From Salinimicrobium nanhaiense (GTDB taxonomy: Bacteria > Bacteroidota > Bacteroidia > Flavobacteriales > Flavobacteriaceae): 64,000 bases of DNA. The translations under genes were made by a program, and so were the position numbers. The DNA is taken from contig JAAVJQ010000012.1 of NCBI GenBank assembly GCA_012038135.1, forward strand, positions 49,727 to 113,726, read 5' to 3'. Positions 52,813 to 60,882 of this stretch are shown here, piece after piece (position 1 is the stretch's first letter; each line of letters begins with the position of its first letter). The notes beneath the pieces were generated by a model. That model made no database searches, was not told where the DNA came from, and saw only the letters and a program-made list of their open reading frames with translations.

Positions 52813-53520
52813 ATGAAAATCCTCGGACTCATCCCCGCTCGTGGCGGCAGTAAAGGCATACCCGGAAAGAATATCAAGCCGCTTCAGGGAAAACCTTTGC
52901 TGCAATATACCTTTGAATCCGCCAGGGATTCTAAAAAGCTCTCTAAGCTGATCCTGAGTTCCGATGATCCTGAAATCATAGCAGTAGCTGAAAGAATAGG
53001 ATTAGAAGTGCCTTTCACCCGACCTGCAGCACTGGCCGCAGACGATACTTCTTCTTTAGAGGTAGTACAACATGCGCTAAATTTCTTCGCTCAAAAAGGG
53101 GAAAATTTTGACGCGGTTTGCCTGTTACAACCAACTACTCCTTTCCGAAGACCAGGATTAATAGATGAAGCTATAGGAAAATTTATATCCGGGAATTTCG
53201 ACTCACTGATCTCTGTCCGGAAAGTTCCCCCAGAATTCAGTCCCCATTGGGTGTTTGAAGAAGTAAACGGCAGGCTCAAAATCGCTACAGGGGAAACAGA
53301 GATTATCACAAGAAGACAGGAGCTGCCGAAAGCCTATCACCGGGATGGAGCTATCTACCTTACTAAAACTGAAGTCCTCCTGGAGCAGAATTCACTCTAC
53401 GGAAGGAATATTGGATTTATTGATACCACAGGAGATCCTTATGTGAATATTGATACGCAGGAGGATTGGGAGGAAGCGGAGTTTTTAGTGGAGAGTGGAA
53501 AGTGGAGAGAGGGAAGTTAG
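52813..53520 (+). CDS. neuA: CMP-nonulosonate cytidylyltransferase
   Basis: A 235-residue CMP-sialic acid synthetase-type enzyme: ILGLIPARGGSKGIPGKNIK (nucleotide loop), SDDPEIIAVAERIGLEVPFT, RPAALAADDTSSLEVVQHAL, CLLQPTTPFRRPGLIDEAIG, DSLISVRKVPPEFSPHWVFE and YRRDGAIY-like YHRDGAIYLTK. It activates the NeuB product with CTP. The last 11 or so residues (VESGKWREGS) are encoded by a five-unit heptad tract (AGTGGAG type, 53487-53521), repeated exactly in the spacer at about 53951-53977. Confidence 0.92.
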   Translation: MKILGLIPARGGSKGIPGKNIKPLQGKPLLQYTFESARDSKKLSKLILSSDDPEIIAVAERIGLEVPFTRPAALAADDTSSLEVVQHALNFFAQKGENFDAVCLLQPTTPFRRPGLIDEAIGKFISGNFDSLISVRKVPPEFSPHWVFEEVNGRLKIATGETEIITRRQELPKAYHRDGAIYLTKTEVLLEQNSLYGRNIGFIDTTGDPYVNIDTQEDWEEAEFLVESGKWREGS

Positions 53521-53546
53521 GACGTTTATTGTTTCGAAAGTCTTTA

Positions 53547-54150
53547 GACGGTGGTCGGTAGTCGGTAGTTGTTTGTTGTCTGCAAAAATTAATAGCTGCT
53601 GGCCTTTTCCGATTCCGTTTTTGGGCTCCCTAGGGAAGGGGTAAAACCAAAAACGCTTTTTTCGGGAAAGTTTTTAGTCGGGAGTCGGGAGTCGGTAGTG
53701 GTTTTTAGTTTGTGGTTTGTTGTTTGTGAAACAGTCGATAGACGGTTTGTAGTTTTTAACTTTTCCGCTCCCGTTTTTGGACTCCCTTTAGGGTTAGGGG
53801 CAAAACCAAAAACGGTTTTTTCGGGAAAGTTTTTAGACGGTAGTCGGGAGACGGTAGTGGTTTTTAGTTTGTTGTTTATGGTTCCTTGTTTGTGAGATTG
53901 GCCCACCAACGCTGAAAGCTTCGGCGGGTAAAAATTTGGTGCTTTTTTATAGTGGAAAGTGGAGAGAGGGAAGTTAGTGGGATTGTTGTTTCTGGAAAAG
54001 TTTTTTAGTCGGAAGTCGATAGTGGATTTAATTTTGTTGTCTGTCCGTGGTCTATAAAAAGCCATTAACTGTTGTCTTTTCTGATCGCGTATTTGGGCTC
54101 CCCTGTCGTCCTTCAGGCGGTTTTTAGGGAGAGGAGCAAAACAAAAACGG
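53547..54150. repeat. Composite block: heptad tracts alternating with hairpins
   Basis: Heptad tracts at 53547-53581 (GTCGGTA), 53675-53752 (GAGTCGG, TTGTGGT), 53834-53896 (TAGACGG, TTGTTGT) and about 54006-54040 alternate with 45-bp CCGTTTTTGG hairpins at 53615-53656, 53771-53815 and, degraded, 54088-54150. A long frame is open here on the minus strand but encodes only repeat sequence. The hairpins, followed by T runs on the plus strand, could end neuA transcription. Confidence 0.85.
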
Positions 54151-54154
54151 AAGA

Positions 54155-54796
54155 TCATTTTTCTGTAATCCAGAAGATTTCTGTCAGAAAAAAAACAGTG
54201 TCAATAAAGTATAGAACTTCATTTTTGGTTAATACATTCTCATCATGTAAATCTTCTAAAATAATGCCTAATTCAGGATTGTAGTCATCATTGTTCCGAT
54301 TATTTTTAAAGCCGTTTTGATTCAAAAATGCTTTAACTCGATTTAGATCGGTCCTTCGGGTTATGGATACAAAAGATTGTTCTACCACTGCATATAGAAC
54401 ATCGTTGTCCTTAGTAAAACCCTTTAAATTATATGCCGTGTCCGGAAAAAAGTAATTATGTAGAAGTAAGTTATAAAAGTAATCTTTCCAGGAGGTATAG
54501 TAAATACTATCGTTTAATTTCAGAACCTTTTCGGTATTTTTCAAATATACTTTTTGTTCAGCTCCTTCGCTGACGTACATTGAAGTGTCGATCTCTATCC
54601 AAAGATTTTTCTGAGAAATATATTCTATTAGTTTCTTTGTTTCTTCTTTTTTGAAGTACTTATCGTTTTGAGAAGTTGAGCTTGTTTGCGTGCCAATTTC
54701 AAGGTAATCGGCGATTGCCTGGATAAGTGCTCCAAACCTAACTTCGCTCTTTCCTGAAAGGACATTATGTAGTTCATTTTTCAAATGATTTTGCAT
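54155..54796 (-). CDS. Polyvalent-type protein kinase-like protein
   Basis: A 213-residue protein that I match to the PolyVal serine/threonine/tyrosine kinase-like family seen in polyvalent proteins of mobile elements. Features: EGAEQKVYLKNTEKVLKLND, SWKDYFYNLLLHNYFFPDTA, LKGFTKDNDVLYAVVEQSFV, a catalytic-loop-like ELGIILEDLHDENVLTKNEV, and LYFIDTVFFLTEIFW as the metal-site strand. The usual large multidomain context is missing; it is a solo gene. ATG 54796 (a TTG two codons earlier is possible). TATATTTG at 54800-54807 on the minus strand ends only 3 nt before the ATG, suggesting a leaderless transcript if used. Confidence 0.65.
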   Translation of the reverse strand: MQNHLKNELHNVLSGKSEVRFGALIQAIADYLEIGTQTSSTSQNDKYFKKEETKKLIEYISQKNLWIEIDTSMYVSEGAEQKVYLKNTEKVLKLNDSIYYTSWKDYFYNLLLHNYFFPDTAYNLKGFTKDNDVLYAVVEQSFVSITRRTDLNRVKAFLNQNGFKNNRNNDDYNPELGIILEDLHDENVLTKNEVLYFIDTVFFLTEIFWITEK

Positions 54797-54833
54797 TGAC
54801 AAATATAGAATATTTTCGAATGTCGGAAAAATG

Positions 54834-55026
54834 GTGGAGAGAGGGAGGTTGTTACGTTTTATGTTTTACGTTTTCGCAGAAGTCTTTAGACGGTAGTGGT
54901 CTTTAGTTTGTTGTTTGTTGTTTGTGAAACAGTCGATAGACGGTAGGCGGGAGACGGTAAGTTGTTTTTAGTTTGTGGTTTGTGGTTTGTGAAATAGTCG
55001 GTAGTCGGTAGTCGGTAGTCGGTAAT
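54834..55026. repeat. Longest 7-bp-period tract (~27 units)
   Basis: Runs from GTGGAGA, GAGGGAG, GTTGTTA, CGTTTTA through TAGACGG, TAGTGGT, CTTTAGT, TTGTTGT x2, ACAGTCG, GTTTGTG x3, to CGGTAGT x3 and CGGTAAT. Several different heptamer families follow each other without a phase change over 193 bp. Confidence 0.92.
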
Positions 55027-55078
55027 TTTCTGTTCAAAAATTGGAATTTGTTGTTTGTAGTTTTTAGCTTTTCCGCTC

Positions 55079-55123
55079 CCGTTTCTGGGCTCCCTTTAGG
55101 GTGAGGGGTAAAACCAAAAACGG
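55079..55123. repeat. 45-bp hairpin element
   Basis: CCGTTTCTGG ... CCAAAAACGG with a CTCCCTTTAGGGTGAGGGG centre. Directly followed by another heptad tract (55129-55170: GTTTTCG, TTTACTG, TTTTCCG, TTTTCCG). Confidence 0.8.
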
Positions 55124-55268
55124 TGTAGGTTTTCGTTTACTGTTTTCCGTTTTCCGTTTTTGTTATTTATTGTTTTGGGAAAAATTGGAATTTGGTGCTT
55201 GTGAATTGTGCTTTTCATAGCTTTGAAAACATTATACATTATTCATTAAACCTTTTACCTTTAAAAGA

Positions 55269-56975
55269 ATGTGTGGTATTACAGGAATTATCGGTCCCAG
55301 TGCATCTGAAGCAGAACTTCAAAAAATGCTCCGGGCACAGAAACATCGTGGTCCCGATCACACCGGCAGCTACTTTGATCCAGGCTATGCAGCTCTCGGC
55401 CATAACCGGCTTTCCATTATTGATCTGTCTCCCCAGGCCAACGAACCCTTTGTAGATAATTCCGGGAGGTACTATCTCAGCTTTAACGGGGAGATCTATA
55501 ATTATAAAGAGCTAAAGGAAGAGCTGAGATCTTTTTACAGTTTCAAGACTTCATCGGATACAGAAGTATTACTTGCTGCATTTATCCACTGGGGCAAAGA
55601 ATGTCTGCACAGGTTCAACGGCATGTTTGCTATTGCCATCTGGGATTCTCAGGAACAGAAACTATTTGCAGCCCGGGATCGATTTGGAGTAAAACCCTTC
55701 TATTACTCTGAAGCTAAAAACCATCTCTATTTCAGCAGCGAAATAAAGGCGCTTAAAAATGTCATTTTTGATATCCCTCATAATCTGAAGGTTTGGGCGA
55801 ATTATTTCAGTTACGGCTCTTACGGGATGCCGGATGTCACTTTTTATGAAGGAATATTCCAATTGCCGGGTGGACATTTTCTTGACTATTCCAAAGGCAA
55901 TTTGAGCATCAGCAGATGGTATGACTTTGAATCTGCTATCAAAAAAGTTCCCGAAGATTTACCTTTTGAAGAGGTAAAGGTCCGCTATCTCGAACTACTA
56001 AAGGACAGTATCAAACTCAGATTTCGGGCCGATGTTCCGGTAGCGTTCAACATCAGCGGCGGAGTCGATAGTTCCCTCCTGCTAGCTTTGGTCAACCTGT
56101 TTGGCGATAAAAAGCAGATCAACGCTTACACTTTTTACACCGGAGATAAACGTTACGACGAACTGCCATGGGTGGAACAGATGATCGCGACTACAAAGAA
56201 CCCTCTTAAAAAAGTGCTTTTTTCAGCTTCAGAAGTAGAAGAAACAGCACAACTTATCAGCAGCTTACAGGATGAACCTTTTGGAGGCATTCCCACCCTC
56301 GCCTACTCTGCCATCTTTAGACAGGCTCATGCTGACGGGGTGAAGGTGCTGCTTGACGGGCAGGGCATGGATGAGCAATGGGCGGGCTATGATTATTACC
56401 AAAACTCCGAAAGTACAATCCAGGGAACAGGAGGAAGATCTCCTTTCCGCCCGAATGTCTTACAGAAAGATTTTGAGGCCCTTACTGAAAAACCGGAATA
56501 TCCTAAGCCCTTTAATAATGAGCTGCAGAATCTACAGTACCGGGATCTTTTTTACACTAAAATTCCGAGGGCCCTGCGATTCAACGATCGCATCTCGATG
56601 GCTTACAGCACCGAATTACGCGAACCTTTCCTCGACCACCGACTTGTAGAATTTGCCTTCGCAAAGCCTGAAGCTTACAAGATCAAAAACGGACAGGGAA
56701 AGTACCTTCTCCGGGAGCTGCTTTCTGAAATGGTTTCGAAGGAACTCTCCTACGCTCCCAAACGTCCCCTTCAAACTCCGCAGCGGGAGTGGTTGGGACA
56801 GGAGCTTAAAAGTTTCGTTGAAGAGCAGCTCGATCAACTAAAAACCTCCCCTGCAGCCGACTGGTTTGATCATAAGGAAATAGAAAAGGAATGGAAACAA
56901 TATTTAGCGGGAGATAATGGTAGTAGTTTTCATGTGTGGCAGTGGGTAAACACTTCACTTCTTTTTCAGAAGTGA
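55269..56975 (+). CDS. asnB: Asparagine synthase, glutamine-hydrolysing type
   Basis: A 568-residue class II amidotransferase/ATP-pyrophosphatase. Cys2 nucleophile in MCGITGIIG, RGPDHTG, LGHNRLSIIDLS, FNGEIYNYKEL and DTEVLLAAFIHWG form the glutaminase; PVAFNISGGVDSSLLLALVN is the PP-loop, with LLDGQGMDEQWAGYDYY and LREPFLDHRLVEFAFA in the synthetase domain. In polysaccharide clusters such proteins often amidate uronic or other sugar acids rather than aspartate; the location beside neuA and wzc makes this possible but unproven. ATG 55269. The last codons form half of a strong hairpin. Confidence 0.9.
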   Translation: MCGITGIIGPSASEAELQKMLRAQKHRGPDHTGSYFDPGYAALGHNRLSIIDLSPQANEPFVDNSGRYYLSFNGEIYNYKELKEELRSFYSFKTSSDTEVLLAAFIHWGKECLHRFNGMFAIAIWDSQEQKLFAARDRFGVKPFYYSEAKNHLYFSSEIKALKNVIFDIPHNLKVWANYFSYGSYGMPDVTFYEGIFQLPGGHFLDYSKGNLSISRWYDFESAIKKVPEDLPFEEVKVRYLELLKDSIKLRFRADVPVAFNISGGVDSSLLLALVNLFGDKKQINAYTFYTGDKRYDELPWVEQMIATTKNPLKKVLFSASEVEETAQLISSLQDEPFGGIPTLAYSAIFRQAHADGVKVLLDGQGMDEQWAGYDYYQNSESTIQGTGGRSPFRPNVLQKDFEALTEKPEYPKPFNNELQNLQYRDLFYTKIPRALRFNDRISMAYSTELREPFLDHRLVEFAFAKPEAYKIKNGQGKYLLRELLSEMVSKELSYAPKRPLQTPQREWLGQELKSFVEEQLDQLKTSPAADWFDHKEIEKEWKQYLAGDNGSSFHVWQWVNTSLLFQK

Positions 56976-56982
56976 AGTGTTT
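56948..56982 (+). terminator. 14-bp perfect hairpin overlapping the asnB stop
   Basis: AAACACTTCACTTC (56948-56961) and GAAGTGAAGTGTTT (56969-56982) pair perfectly around TTTTTCA. The left arm is coding (NTSL), the TGA (56973-56975) lies in the right arm, and a T-rich heptad tract follows. Confidence 0.75.
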
Positions 56983-57034
56983 ACTGTTTGTTGTTTGTGG
57001 TTTACCGTTTGCCGTTTTCTGTTTACCGTCAGGA
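56979..57034. repeat. 8-unit 7-bp-period tract
   Basis: GTTTACT, GTTTGTT, GTTTGTG, GTTTACC, GTTTGCC, GTTTTCT, GTTTACC, GTCAGGA. Begins in the last arm of the asnB hairpin. Confidence 0.9.
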
Positions 57035-57047
57035 TCTGTAGCGAGTA

Positions 57048-57437
57048 TCATTTCTTGAATTTAATTCCTTTATGTTCAGTACGGCTAAGGTAGCTTATAA
57101 AAGATCCGAGTTTTGCGTTCTCCTTGTCACACTTATCCGTTAGTGCTGTGAATTGTTCTTTGGTAATCAGATCCTTATCCATTGCGCGATAAAGCTGAGA
57201 CTTTAGTTCACTACAAGAACCTTTTGAATACCCAAGAAAATTTCGGAATTCCAGGTTTCCACCTCTACCAAATCCTTCAGCCACATTATCCATTATTGAT
57301 CCTGAACTTCTATCCATTTGATCTTTCAAGGCATATCGCTTACCTAAAAGTGTGGTTTCAAAAAGAAATTCAACATCATTGCAAATTTCCCTCGCCAGCT
57401 GCCAAACTTCCAAATCTTCAAATCTGTCAATCTTCAT
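57048..57437 (-). CDS. Four-helix-bundle protein (S23/IVP family)
   Basis: A 129-residue member of the four helix bundle (23S rRNA intervening-sequence protein) family: DRFEDLEVWQLAREICNDVE, YALKDQMDRSSGSIMDNVAE-GFGRG, FRNFLGYSKGSCSELKSQLY and a basic C-terminus. The fold is shared with the Avd accessory protein of diversity-generating retroelements, but no reverse transcriptase or variable repeat is nearby. Function unknown. A heptad tract (ACGGTAA type, 57454-57488) lies 17 bp upstream of the start. Solo gene between asnB and wzc. Confidence 0.9.
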   Translation of the reverse strand: MKIDRFEDLEVWQLAREICNDVEFLFETTLLGKRYALKDQMDRSSGSIMDNVAEGFGRGGNLEFRNFLGYSKGSCSELKSQLYRAMDKDLITKEQFTALTDKCDKENAKLGSFISYLSRTEHKGIKFKK

Positions 57438-57453
57438 AATAAAGTTTCATATT

Positions 57454-57488
57454 AACAATAACGGTAAACGGTAAACAGTAAACGAGGG
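57454..57488. repeat. 5-unit 7-bp-period tract
   Basis: AACAATA, ACGGTAA, ACGGTAA, ACAGTAA, ACGAGGG, upstream of the four-helix-bundle gene. Confidence 0.8.
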
Positions 57489-57531
57489 GCAAAGCACCAA
57501 AGAAGTACTTCATCAAAATCCGTTACAGAAC

Positions 57532-60000
57532 TTACTCAAAATTACGAAGTACTTCTCTCCACTTCTTCTTCAGCTTACTTTTACGAGTTTCCTGCTGCCC
57601 ATATCCTTTACCGTACTGACCGTAACCGTAGCCGTATCCATAGCCATAGCCGTAACCATAACCGTAACCGTATTTGGCGCGGTGGACAAAGTGGTTGAGA
57701 ACGAAGGAGATATTTTTGACTTCGCCTTTGTTGTATTTTTCGTTGATCACCTCCAGCATCCCGCGTTTGGTGTAATCCTGGCGGATGAGGTAGAGCGTAG
57801 CATCGGCATATTTGATGAGGTTGAGCGCATCGGCAACCACCCCTACGGGTGGCGTATCCATAATGATATAGTCGTAACGTTCCTTCAACTCAGCCATCAA
57901 GGTTTCCATCTGCTCGTTCATAAGCAACTCGGAAGGGTTTGGTGGAATGGGTCCCGCCGTAATGACATCCAGGTGCGGCACCATACTAGGTTGTATTATA
58001 GTGTCCAGGGTTTCCTGACCAATTAAGTAATTTACTACTCCAACCTCATTATTGATCTTGAAATCATCAAAGATCTTTGGCTTACGCAAGTCGGCACCAA
58101 CCAATACCGTCTTCTTTTCACTAAGTGCAAAAACGGTGGCCAGGTTCATGGCGCAGAATGTTTTTCCTTCCCCGGAAACTGAGGAGGTGATCAATACAGT
58201 TTTAGAACCGGTAACACCCTGTTTTTTATACATGAATTGTAGACTGGATCGCAAGCCCCGAAAACCTTCAGCAATGGCCGATTTCGGTTTTGTAAAAACT
58301 GCGAGATTCGTATCCATTCTACTTTTGCCGATCATACCAAGTATCGGGATAGGAGAAAGCCTGGTAACTTCCTGCGCATTATGTACATTGGTATTAAGGA
58401 AAACGAGTAAGAAAACAAAAGTGAGCGGAATCATTCCACCTACCATCAGTGCCATCACATAATTCAGCTGAGTGTTCGGACCAATTTGTCCGCCGCCGGT
58501 ATCTTTCGCAGTGTCTATCACCATCACATCACTTACGTTGGCAGCTTTTATGAGTCCGGCTTCACTGCGTTTTTCCAGGAACAGGTTGTAGGTACGTTCG
58601 CTAATCGAATACTTTCGCTGGATCTTTAGCAGGTCCTGTTCCTCCTGCGGAAGTTTTCTAATTTCTCCTTCGGCCATGGCCATATCCCGGTTGATATCCC
58701 GCAGTTCAGATCTTAGTAACCCCTGAGAGGATGCCATGTTCTCGAGCAACACATCTTTAACAGCATTGATCTGCCGGTCGATATCTTTAAAAACAGGGGA
58801 ATTCTCCTGCAAAGAATATTCGTACTTACGGCGTTCTTCGGCCAGTGTAAGGATCCTCCCTACTCCGCTCACGATACTTCCTTCGGCAATTCCCGCTACA
58901 GATGGTGCAGGTACATCGGAATAATCGCTGCGCGTTTGCAGATAATCCTGAAGGGTTTCATAGTAAGCGAGCTGCCTTGCGATATTCTCCTTGCGCACAT
59001 CCAGGGCCGTGAGTTTGGAGTTCAGCTGACTGCTTTCCGCGGAAATATCCAGAATAGAGTTCTTGTTTCTGAAGTTATTCAGTTCGTCCTCCACTACCTT
59101 CAGCTCCATGGCTTTTACATTTAGCGAGCTATCAATGAACCGAATGGTTTTTGTGGCAAAAAGATTTTTTCGCTCCAGCATGTTCTGACTAAGAACCCGA
59201 ACAGTTCCGTTGAGATAATCTACAATTTCAGCTTTATTATCTCCCGTCATTGACAAATTGAGCACAGAGGCTCCCTGTGACTGCGGATTAACAGAAACTC
59301 CTCTGAAACGACCGACTGTGCCATCGAAATGTTTAAACTGAACATAAAACGGCTTATCAATAACCGGTGCATGATGAGTGGCAACCAGCTTTCCGCTGAA
59401 AAATGGCAGATTAATGGGTTCATTCAGCTTGTATGCTCTACTGAATTCCCCGTCTTCCACAACCACCGAAGCATATTCCTTGGTTTTATAATTAAATACG
59501 GAAGCACTTCCGCCGGAAAAAGTGGTGCTTAAAGTAAATGTTTCGGGATCCTTGAAACTGATGGTGAAAGTCCTGCCCTGCGCCTGGTTAGCAGCGGTAT
59601 CGGCTACCACCTTAAAAGGAGTAAAGCCATAGGCATTCACCCGCTGGTACTCTCCATCCTGTTGATATCCTATATAATACTGAAGTCGCTCCACCACTTC
59701 CTCATTATGAGACCTGGAACGGAGGATCGTCATAGCGGTATTCACCTTATCTGATGTCCCACCCCAGTTAAAGGTAAGGCTGGTATTACTGGTAAAAAAG
59801 GGATTCTGATCGTCTTTTATGGAAATAGAATTTCCTAATTGGTAGACAGGAAGTTTCCTGACATTGTTGTAGTAAGCCACCCCCACGCTTATAGCTATGG
59901 AAAGTAAAATAAGCTGCCAATAACTAAATACCTTTAGTACAAAACCTTTGAAATCAAAGGTGGAGCCTACGTCGCTAATGTGATCATCTTCATGTGCCAT
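57532..60000 (-). CDS. wzc: Polysaccharide co-polymerase / tyrosine autokinase
   Basis: An 822-residue Wzc. TM1 at about 31-49 (WQLILLSIAISVGVAYY), a long periplasmic Wzz/GNVR region with coiled coil (LNVKAMELKVVEDELNNFRN), TM2 (MALMVGGMIPLTFVFLLVFL), then the BY-kinase: Walker A TSSVSGEGKTFCAMNLA, Walker A' VLVGADLRKP, Walker B YDYIIMDTPPVG. The tail has nine consecutive YG dipeptides and then QYGKGYGQ (11 tyrosines) before a basic end (SKLKKKWREVL). In Wzc, cycles of tail-tyrosine phosphorylation control export; the number of YG units, encoded by a hexamer repeat, may vary. Four bases downstream of wza, so co-transcribed. Confidence 0.95.
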   Translation of the reverse strand: MAHEDDHISDVGSTFDFKGFVLKVFSYWQLILLSIAISVGVAYYNNVRKLPVYQLGNSISIKDDQNPFFTSNTSLTFNWGGTSDKVNTAMTILRSRSHNEEVVERLQYYIGYQQDGEYQRVNAYGFTPFKVVADTAANQAQGRTFTISFKDPETFTLSTTFSGGSASVFNYKTKEYASVVVEDGEFSRAYKLNEPINLPFFSGKLVATHHAPVIDKPFYVQFKHFDGTVGRFRGVSVNPQSQGASVLNLSMTGDNKAEIVDYLNGTVRVLSQNMLERKNLFATKTIRFIDSSLNVKAMELKVVEDELNNFRNKNSILDISAESSQLNSKLTALDVRKENIARQLAYYETLQDYLQTRSDYSDVPAPSVAGIAEGSIVSGVGRILTLAEERRKYEYSLQENSPVFKDIDRQINAVKDVLLENMASSQGLLRSELRDINRDMAMAEGEIRKLPQEEQDLLKIQRKYSISERTYNLFLEKRSEAGLIKAANVSDVMVIDTAKDTGGGQIGPNTQLNYVMALMVGGMIPLTFVFLLVFLNTNVHNAQEVTRLSPIPILGMIGKSRMDTNLAVFTKPKSAIAEGFRGLRSSLQFMYKKQGVTGSKTVLITSSVSGEGKTFCAMNLATVFALSEKKTVLVGADLRKPKIFDDFKINNEVGVVNYLIGQETLDTIIQPSMVPHLDVITAGPIPPNPSELLMNEQMETLMAELKERYDYIIMDTPPVGVVADALNLIKYADATLYLIRQDYTKRGMLEVINEKYNKGEVKNISFVLNHFVHRAKYGYGYGYGYGYGYGYGYGQYGKGYGQQETRKSKLKKKWREVLRNFE

Positions 60001-60003
60001 ACC

Positions 60004-60792
60004 TCACCGGGTAAAAATTAAAATGCTGCTTATTACAAGGGCCAATACCGATGCTGCTGTTTGCAAATTTGATAAACCGGTAGTCCCTATTCCCCAGGCT
60101 TTCTGCGGAAGCGGATTCACAATGATCAGGTCATTCGGCTGAATGTAGTAATAAGGAGATCGCATTGCGTCTATCGTGGTAAGGTCAATATGATGCCGCT
60201 TTTCCCCTCCCGGATATTGTCTTACGATCACCACATCTGTCCTGTCTCCGAATTCCGAAATATCCCCGGCTTGTGCAATTGCTTCCATAATCGTCACCTG
60301 CTCTTTGTATATTACCTGTGTTCCGGCACCTATTTCTCCAATCGTCGTATATCTAATTCCTGCAAGTTTTACGGTAACAAAAATATTCGCCTGCTCTGTG
60401 AAATACTGTTCTAAAAGAGCCTTCTCAATCTTCTCCCTCACCTCATCCACCGTAAATCCTAACACATTCACCTCTCCAAGCGTAGGAACGCGAATATTGC
60501 CCTGAGCATCCACTAAAAAGCCGTCGTAATACAATCGCTCTTCCCCTGTGGCATTTGGATTCTCCTCCCCAATGGGATTGAACATCCCCACCAGTTCCTG
60601 ATCCAGAGCCTTGACCCTGATACTCAGCAGGTCGTTCACCTGAATCCTGTATGGCTTCTGAATCCGCTCCACTTTTATTACACTATCTGTCGCCACGTCA
60701 TCTTCCTGCAGGTACATCAATCTTTTTGTGGGGACACAGGAAGAAACAAAAAGCAAAACACTAACAACAACAATTAATTGCCTGATACTCAT
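60004..60792 (-). CDS. wza: Outer-membrane polysaccharide export lipoprotein
   Basis: A 262-residue Wza-type protein. Signal peptide with lipobox LLFVSSC (Cys18 or so), the Poly_export domain (KPYRIQVNDLLSIRVKALDQ; YYDGFLVDAQGNIRVPTLGE), an SLBB domain (AGTQVIYKEQVTIMEAIAQA; RTDVVIVRQYPGGEKRHHID) and a C-terminal amphipathic/TM helix (TAASVLALVISSILIFTR) that forms the outer-membrane pore in this family. Short, as usual in Bacteroidota. ATG 60792, with a TATATTTG box just upstream. Operon with wzc. Confidence 0.95.
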   Translation of the reverse strand: MSIRQLIVVVSVLLFVSSCVPTKRLMYLQEDDVATDSVIKVERIQKPYRIQVNDLLSIRVKALDQELVGMFNPIGEENPNATGEERLYYDGFLVDAQGNIRVPTLGEVNVLGFTVDEVREKIEKALLEQYFTEQANIFVTVKLAGIRYTTIGEIGAGTQVIYKEQVTIMEAIAQAGDISEFGDRTDVVIVRQYPGGEKRHHIDLTTIDAMRSPYYYIQPNDLIIVNPLPQKAWGIGTTGLSNLQTAASVLALVISSILIFTR

Positions 60793-60812
60793 TTGGGACT
60801 TATAGGTAAAGA

Positions 60813-60820
60813 CAAATATA
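60813..60820 (-). promoter_or_regulatory. -7 promoter box of wza-wzc
   Basis: TATATTTG on the minus strand, exact TAnnTTTG match, 20 nt before the wza ATG. No perfect TTG at -33. Confidence 0.6.
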
Positions 60821-60882
60821 GGTGTTGAATGTTAATAATAAAATAATTGAAGATATAGTTTGTTAAAAGCAGTTAAATTGAA

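Noticed and set aside
53589..54158. A 189-codon open frame on the minus strand
   Set aside because: It consists entirely of heptad tracts and hairpin elements translated in one frame (repeated FPEKTVFGF blocks); no independent coding evidence.
57048..57437. Avd of a diversity-generating retroelement
   Set aside because: No reverse transcriptase or template/variable repeat pair found; the heptad tracts do not show adenine-specific variation.
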